Source: Caldilineaceae bacterium (GTDB lineage Bacteria; Chloroflexota; Anaerolineae; Caldilineales; Caldilineaceae). From it: a stretch of 37,215 nt of DNA. Under the pieces are notes generated by a model that was not told the DNA's origin, searched no databases, and saw only the letters and a list, made by a program, of their open reading frames with translations. The stretch lies in NCBI GenBank assembly GCA_020433455.1, contig JAGRCP010000129.1, positions 1 to 37,215 on the forward strand, read 5' to 3'. The position numbers were made by a program, and so were the translations under genes. Below are positions 34,465-37,215 of this stretch, piece by piece; positions within the stretch are counted from its first letter, which is position 1; each line of letters begins with the position of its first letter.

Positions 34465-37215
34465 ATGTTATCACGGAATAGATGCAAGCTGTTTCTCACT
34501 GTTTTTACGCTGTTCATATCGTTGGGCATGGCGTCTGCTGCGTCGGTGAGCGCCTTTGCGGTCGAAGACGCTCGCATTGCCATGATGCCAAATCCTGCGG
34601 TTTCGCCCGCGCGTGACGGTGCAGGGAATTTGCTTGCCCGCGAGTGGAAAAATGCCCCGGACAGAGCGGATTGCCTGTCGCTCCCGCTTGAAGGAGAGCC
34701 GGGATTCGCCTGGTTTGCCGGCGCGGGCGAACTTGCCGCAGGCAATGCAGAAATTGTGAATCCGGCTCCTGTGGCCCAAATCGGCAGTGCGCCGTGCAAT
34801 CTGCAGGCGCCGTGGGTCAACAACGCCACATTTGACAGCATCAGCGCCACGGTGATTGACGATGTGGTCTCTTTGGGCTGTCTCGTCGGCAGCAACGTCA
34901 GCAACATCGGGAATCTGAGCAATGGAGATACGACGGATTCCGCTACTTTCCAGATGACGGGCCTGAACTGCGATGCAACCCTCAGTGTTGAAGACACGAA
35001 TGACACCTATCCTGCGGGCACATATGCGGGCTTCAAAGTCAGCAGTGACTCACTGCTTGACGTTTCCGTGGGCTTTGACGTTACCATCGAGACGTGGAAC
35101 GGAGGGGCGTTGCAGGAATCGCAAACGGTTGTGTCGTCGTTGGTGGGGGTGGATGCGAGCCTGCTGGACGGGTCGGGTGACGTTGTTCTCGGTTTTGTGA
35201 CGGCGCAGGATTTTGACGAAGTCCGCATCGTCTATGAGGCAGCAGTGGGTGTTCTGGTCACGGGCGAGGTTTATTATGCAGTAGTCGAGCCGTTCTGTGC
35301 AGGGGACCCTCTACCCTGCAATATGACTACGTCCATGACGGCTCCGGACTATCCTGTTGTCATCGATTCCGAACACACGGGCGTAGGGGCTGCTGCGTGC
35401 ATTGGTTGCAGCGTGACCGGTGTGGAGAAGGTCATCAATGATGATGAAACGGATGCTGCGGCCATTGTGCTGACGGCAGGGGTTCTGGACGCATCAGGCT
35501 CTATCGCCGTCCAAGATCTGCTCACCGATTATGCCGCGGGAACTTTTGCCGGTTTTGAAATTGAGAACACGGGGCTGCTGGATCTTTCGCTCTTGCAGGG
35601 GATCACGGTGGAGACCTTCCTTGCCGGCGTCCCAAAGGAGAGCGTTACAGGCTCGGGGTCCTTACTCACGGTCGCTACGTCACTGCTGTCAGGCGGTGGG
35701 CGTATGACGGTGGGCTTTATTACCACACAGTCGTTTGACGAGGTCAAGCTGACTGTGAGCAACCCTGTTCTGGGCGTTGATTTAGGCAGTACGCTGGTTT
35801 ACAGGGCGCTTTTTAAGAGTCTCTGCGAACTCAACTTGAGTTGTGATCAGACATATTATCTGTCGGAGCCGGATTTCCCGGTCATCATCGACAGCGGGCT
35901 GACGGGGGTTGAGGGAGTCGCCTGCGTGGGCTGCGCCGTTGACGATTCAGCGGCGGTGATTTCGTCTGACCAGAATGATTTTGCAACCATTACAATGCCT
36001 GCGGGCGTTGCGGCTTCCGGTTCTATTGCGGTTTTTGACCCAATCGAGACGTTTCCGGAGGGGAGTACGGCGGGGTTTACCATTCGGGATGCCAACGGCC
36101 TGCTGGAGGCGGACCTCTTGGATAGCCTGACTGTTTGTACATATAACGACGGTGGAGAGCAGGAATGCAGCGAGGGCGGCGATCTTCTGAACGTTTCTTT
36201 GCTGCTGAACTGGGGCGCGACCGCGGGCCTCCAGGACGTGGGGTTCAAGACGACGTTACCCTTCGACGAGATTCGCATTACGGTTGACCCGCTGGTGAAC
36301 GCGGGGTTGGGCGACAACGAGATTGAAGTCTACAGCGCCTTTCTCGACACGCGGACAGCGACCGGCGGTGACCTCTTCTGCCGCGACACAGACGGCGACG
36401 GCATCCGCGACAATGTAGATGCGGATGATGATGATGACGGTATTCCTGATATTCAGGAGGGAGATGGAGCAGTTGACACGGATAGCGACGGCATGCCGGA
36501 CAGCCTGGATCTGGATAGTGATAATGACGGGCTCAATGATGTAGATGAAGGTGGGGATGGGGGACTGGACGCGAACAATGACGGTCGGATCAATAGCGCT
36601 GATGTCGGGTTTGCCGATGGTGATAGTGATGGCCAGGCGGATGCGTCAGTCGATGTGAACGAAGAGCCGAACAGTGACGGCGACGGCGTTCCCGACTACC
36701 GGGACTTGGACAGCGATAATGACGGCATCAATGACGTAGCCGAGGCCGGCTATGGCGCTTTTGACGGCGACAACGACGGCATGGTGGATGTCTCTGGAAC
36801 CAATGACAGTGATGGCGACGGTATCCAGGACGGCGTTGACGGCGCGCCCGGCGTCTTCGGTGACGCCGCGGACCCGGCTCCTCTGGATACCGACGGCGAC
36901 GGCATTCCCGACTATCGGGACCAGGACGGCGACAACGACGGTATTCCCGATAGCGAGGAAGGCAGCGGAAATGTTGACACAGACGGCGATGGCGTGCCGA
37001 ATAGCCGGGATTTAGACAGCGACAACGACGGCGTCAACGATGTTGACGAAGGTGGAGACGGTGCGCTGGATACCAATGATGATGGTCAGATTAACAGCGA
37101 TGATACAGGGTTTGCAGACGACAACGGTGACGGCCAGGCGGATGCGTCGGTTGATGCAGAGGAGGAACCGGACGGTGACGGCGACAGCGTGCCTGACTAC
37201 CGGGATCTGGACAGC
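34465..37215 (+). CDS. Giant secreted protein with triplicated domain and Ca-binding repeats, 5' part
   Basis: The frame is open for 917 codons and runs off the right edge. A signal peptide ([23 protein letters not shown]) opens it. Three copies of a domain of about 155-170 residues follow (roughly 122-274, 293-453 and 467-637), each with AGxxAGF, then LLD, a TVET-like strand, VGFxTxxxFDEV and paired Cys; copies two and three open with PDYPVVIDS and PDFPVIIDS. From about residue 641 on come DxDxDGxxD repeats of the thrombospondin type 3 sort, which bind calcium. An ordering of about 80 residues recurs with a period of 167 residues (Asp671 and Asp838). GGAG lies about 12 bases before the ATG. 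It is probably a cell-surface adhesin or stalk protein. Confidence 0.88.
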   Translation, partial: MLSRNRCKLFLTVFTLFISLGMASAASVSAFAVEDARIAMMPNPAVSPARDGAGNLLAREWKNAPDRADCLSLPLEGEPGFAWFAGAGELAAGNAEIVNPAPVAQIGSAPCNLQAPWVNNATFDSISATVIDDVVSLGCLVGSNVSNIGNLSNGDTTDSATFQMTGLNCDATLSVEDTNDTYPAGTYAGFKVSSDSLLDVSVGFDVTIETWNGGALQESQTVVSSLVGVDASLLDGSGDVVLGFVTAQDFDEVRIVYEAAVGVLVTGEVYYAVVEPFCAGDPLPCNMTTSMTAPDYPVVIDSEHTGVGAAACIGCSVTGVEKVINDDETDAAAIVLTAGVLDASGSIAVQDLLTDYAAGTFAGFEIENTGLLDLSLLQGITVETFLAGVPKESVTGSGSLLTVATSLLSGGGRMTVGFITTQSFDEVKLTVSNPVLGVDLGSTLVYRALFKSLCELNLSCDQTYYLSEPDFPVIIDSGLTGVEGVACVGCAVDDSAAVISSDQNDFATITMPAGVAASGSIAVFDPIETFPEGSTAGFTIRDANGLLEADLLDSLTVCTYNDGGEQECSEGGDLLNVSLLLNWGATAGLQDVGFKTTLPFDEIRITVDPLVNAGLGDNEIEVYSAFLDTRTATGGDLFCRDTDGDGIRDNVDADDDDDGIPDIQEGDGAVDTDSDGMPDSLDLDSDNDGLNDVDEGGDGGLDANNDGRINSADVGFADGDSDGQADASVDVNEEPNSDGDGVPDYRDLDSDNDGINDVAEAGYGAFDGDNDGMVDVSGTNDSDGDGIQDGVDGAPGVFGDAADPAPLDTDGDGIPDYRDQDGDNDGIPDSEEGSGNVDTDGDGVPNSRDLDSDNDGVNDVDEGGDGALDTNDDGQINSDDTGFADDNGDGQADASVDAEEEPDGDGDSVPDYRDLDS

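Noticed and set aside
1-37215. tRNA or rRNA genes
   Set aside because: No cloverleaf with a GGTTCRA-type arm or rRNA signature was seen by eye; a tRNAscan/Infernal run would settle it.

Overview
The window looks like part of a Chloroflexota chromosome (Anaerolineae- or Caldilineae-like). This is inferred from the gene style: GC-rich codons, Thr/Pro-rich secreted proteins, a C-terminal 'YLPF' tail on a surface protein, a TgpA-like transglutaminase next to a DUF58 gene, CpXC and LCP proteins, and many short intergenic repeats. No rRNA or tRNA gene was recognised, so the placement is not firm. Both ends are cut inside genes.

Layout. 1-950: end of a secreted repeat protein. 1018-6327: an amidase facing an FAD oxidoreductase, a small membrane protein and FtsK/SpoIIIE. 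6538-9860: a CpXC zinc-ribbon gene, a CinA-like gene with a degenerate C-terminal domain, and an HD hydrolase, tightly packed. 10057-11926: an LCP protein facing a TIM-barrel isomerase. 11996-15990: a sulfur module (LysR regulator, rhodanese, CstB-like persulfide dioxygenase/rhodanese, TauE/SafE exporter). 16006-17481: glycogen synthase. 17802-20222: an oxidative-folding operon of a DsbA-like protein, a DsbB fused to cytochrome c, and a membrane-anchored secreted protein. 20429-25485 (minus strand): pyrC, pyrB, a GH31 glycosidase and a DUF3124 lipoprotein. 25671-26914: an HD hydrolase overlapping a zinc-ribbon SPOUT methyltransferase. 26861-30597 (minus): DUF58 and transglutaminase genes. 30817-32907: a PyrK-like protein facing a LysM/M23 peptidase. 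33061-34264: two broken transposases. 34316-34399: a long nested hairpin. 34465 to the right edge: a surface protein of at least 917 residues, open to the end of the window.

The observations most worth following are: (1) the DsbB-cytochrome c fusion, which would tie disulfide formation to a haem carrier in one polypeptide; (2) a set of unrelated-sequence intergenic repeats that share a seven-base period, several with inverted arms between convergent genes; (3) PyrK-like and CinA-like proteins that keep one module and have lost the recognisable motifs of another; (4) a possible LysR autoregulatory palindrome covering the regulator's own start codon beside the persulfide module; and (5) the nested hairpin ahead of the giant surface protein. 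All assignments come from reading motifs by eye; no database search was run.
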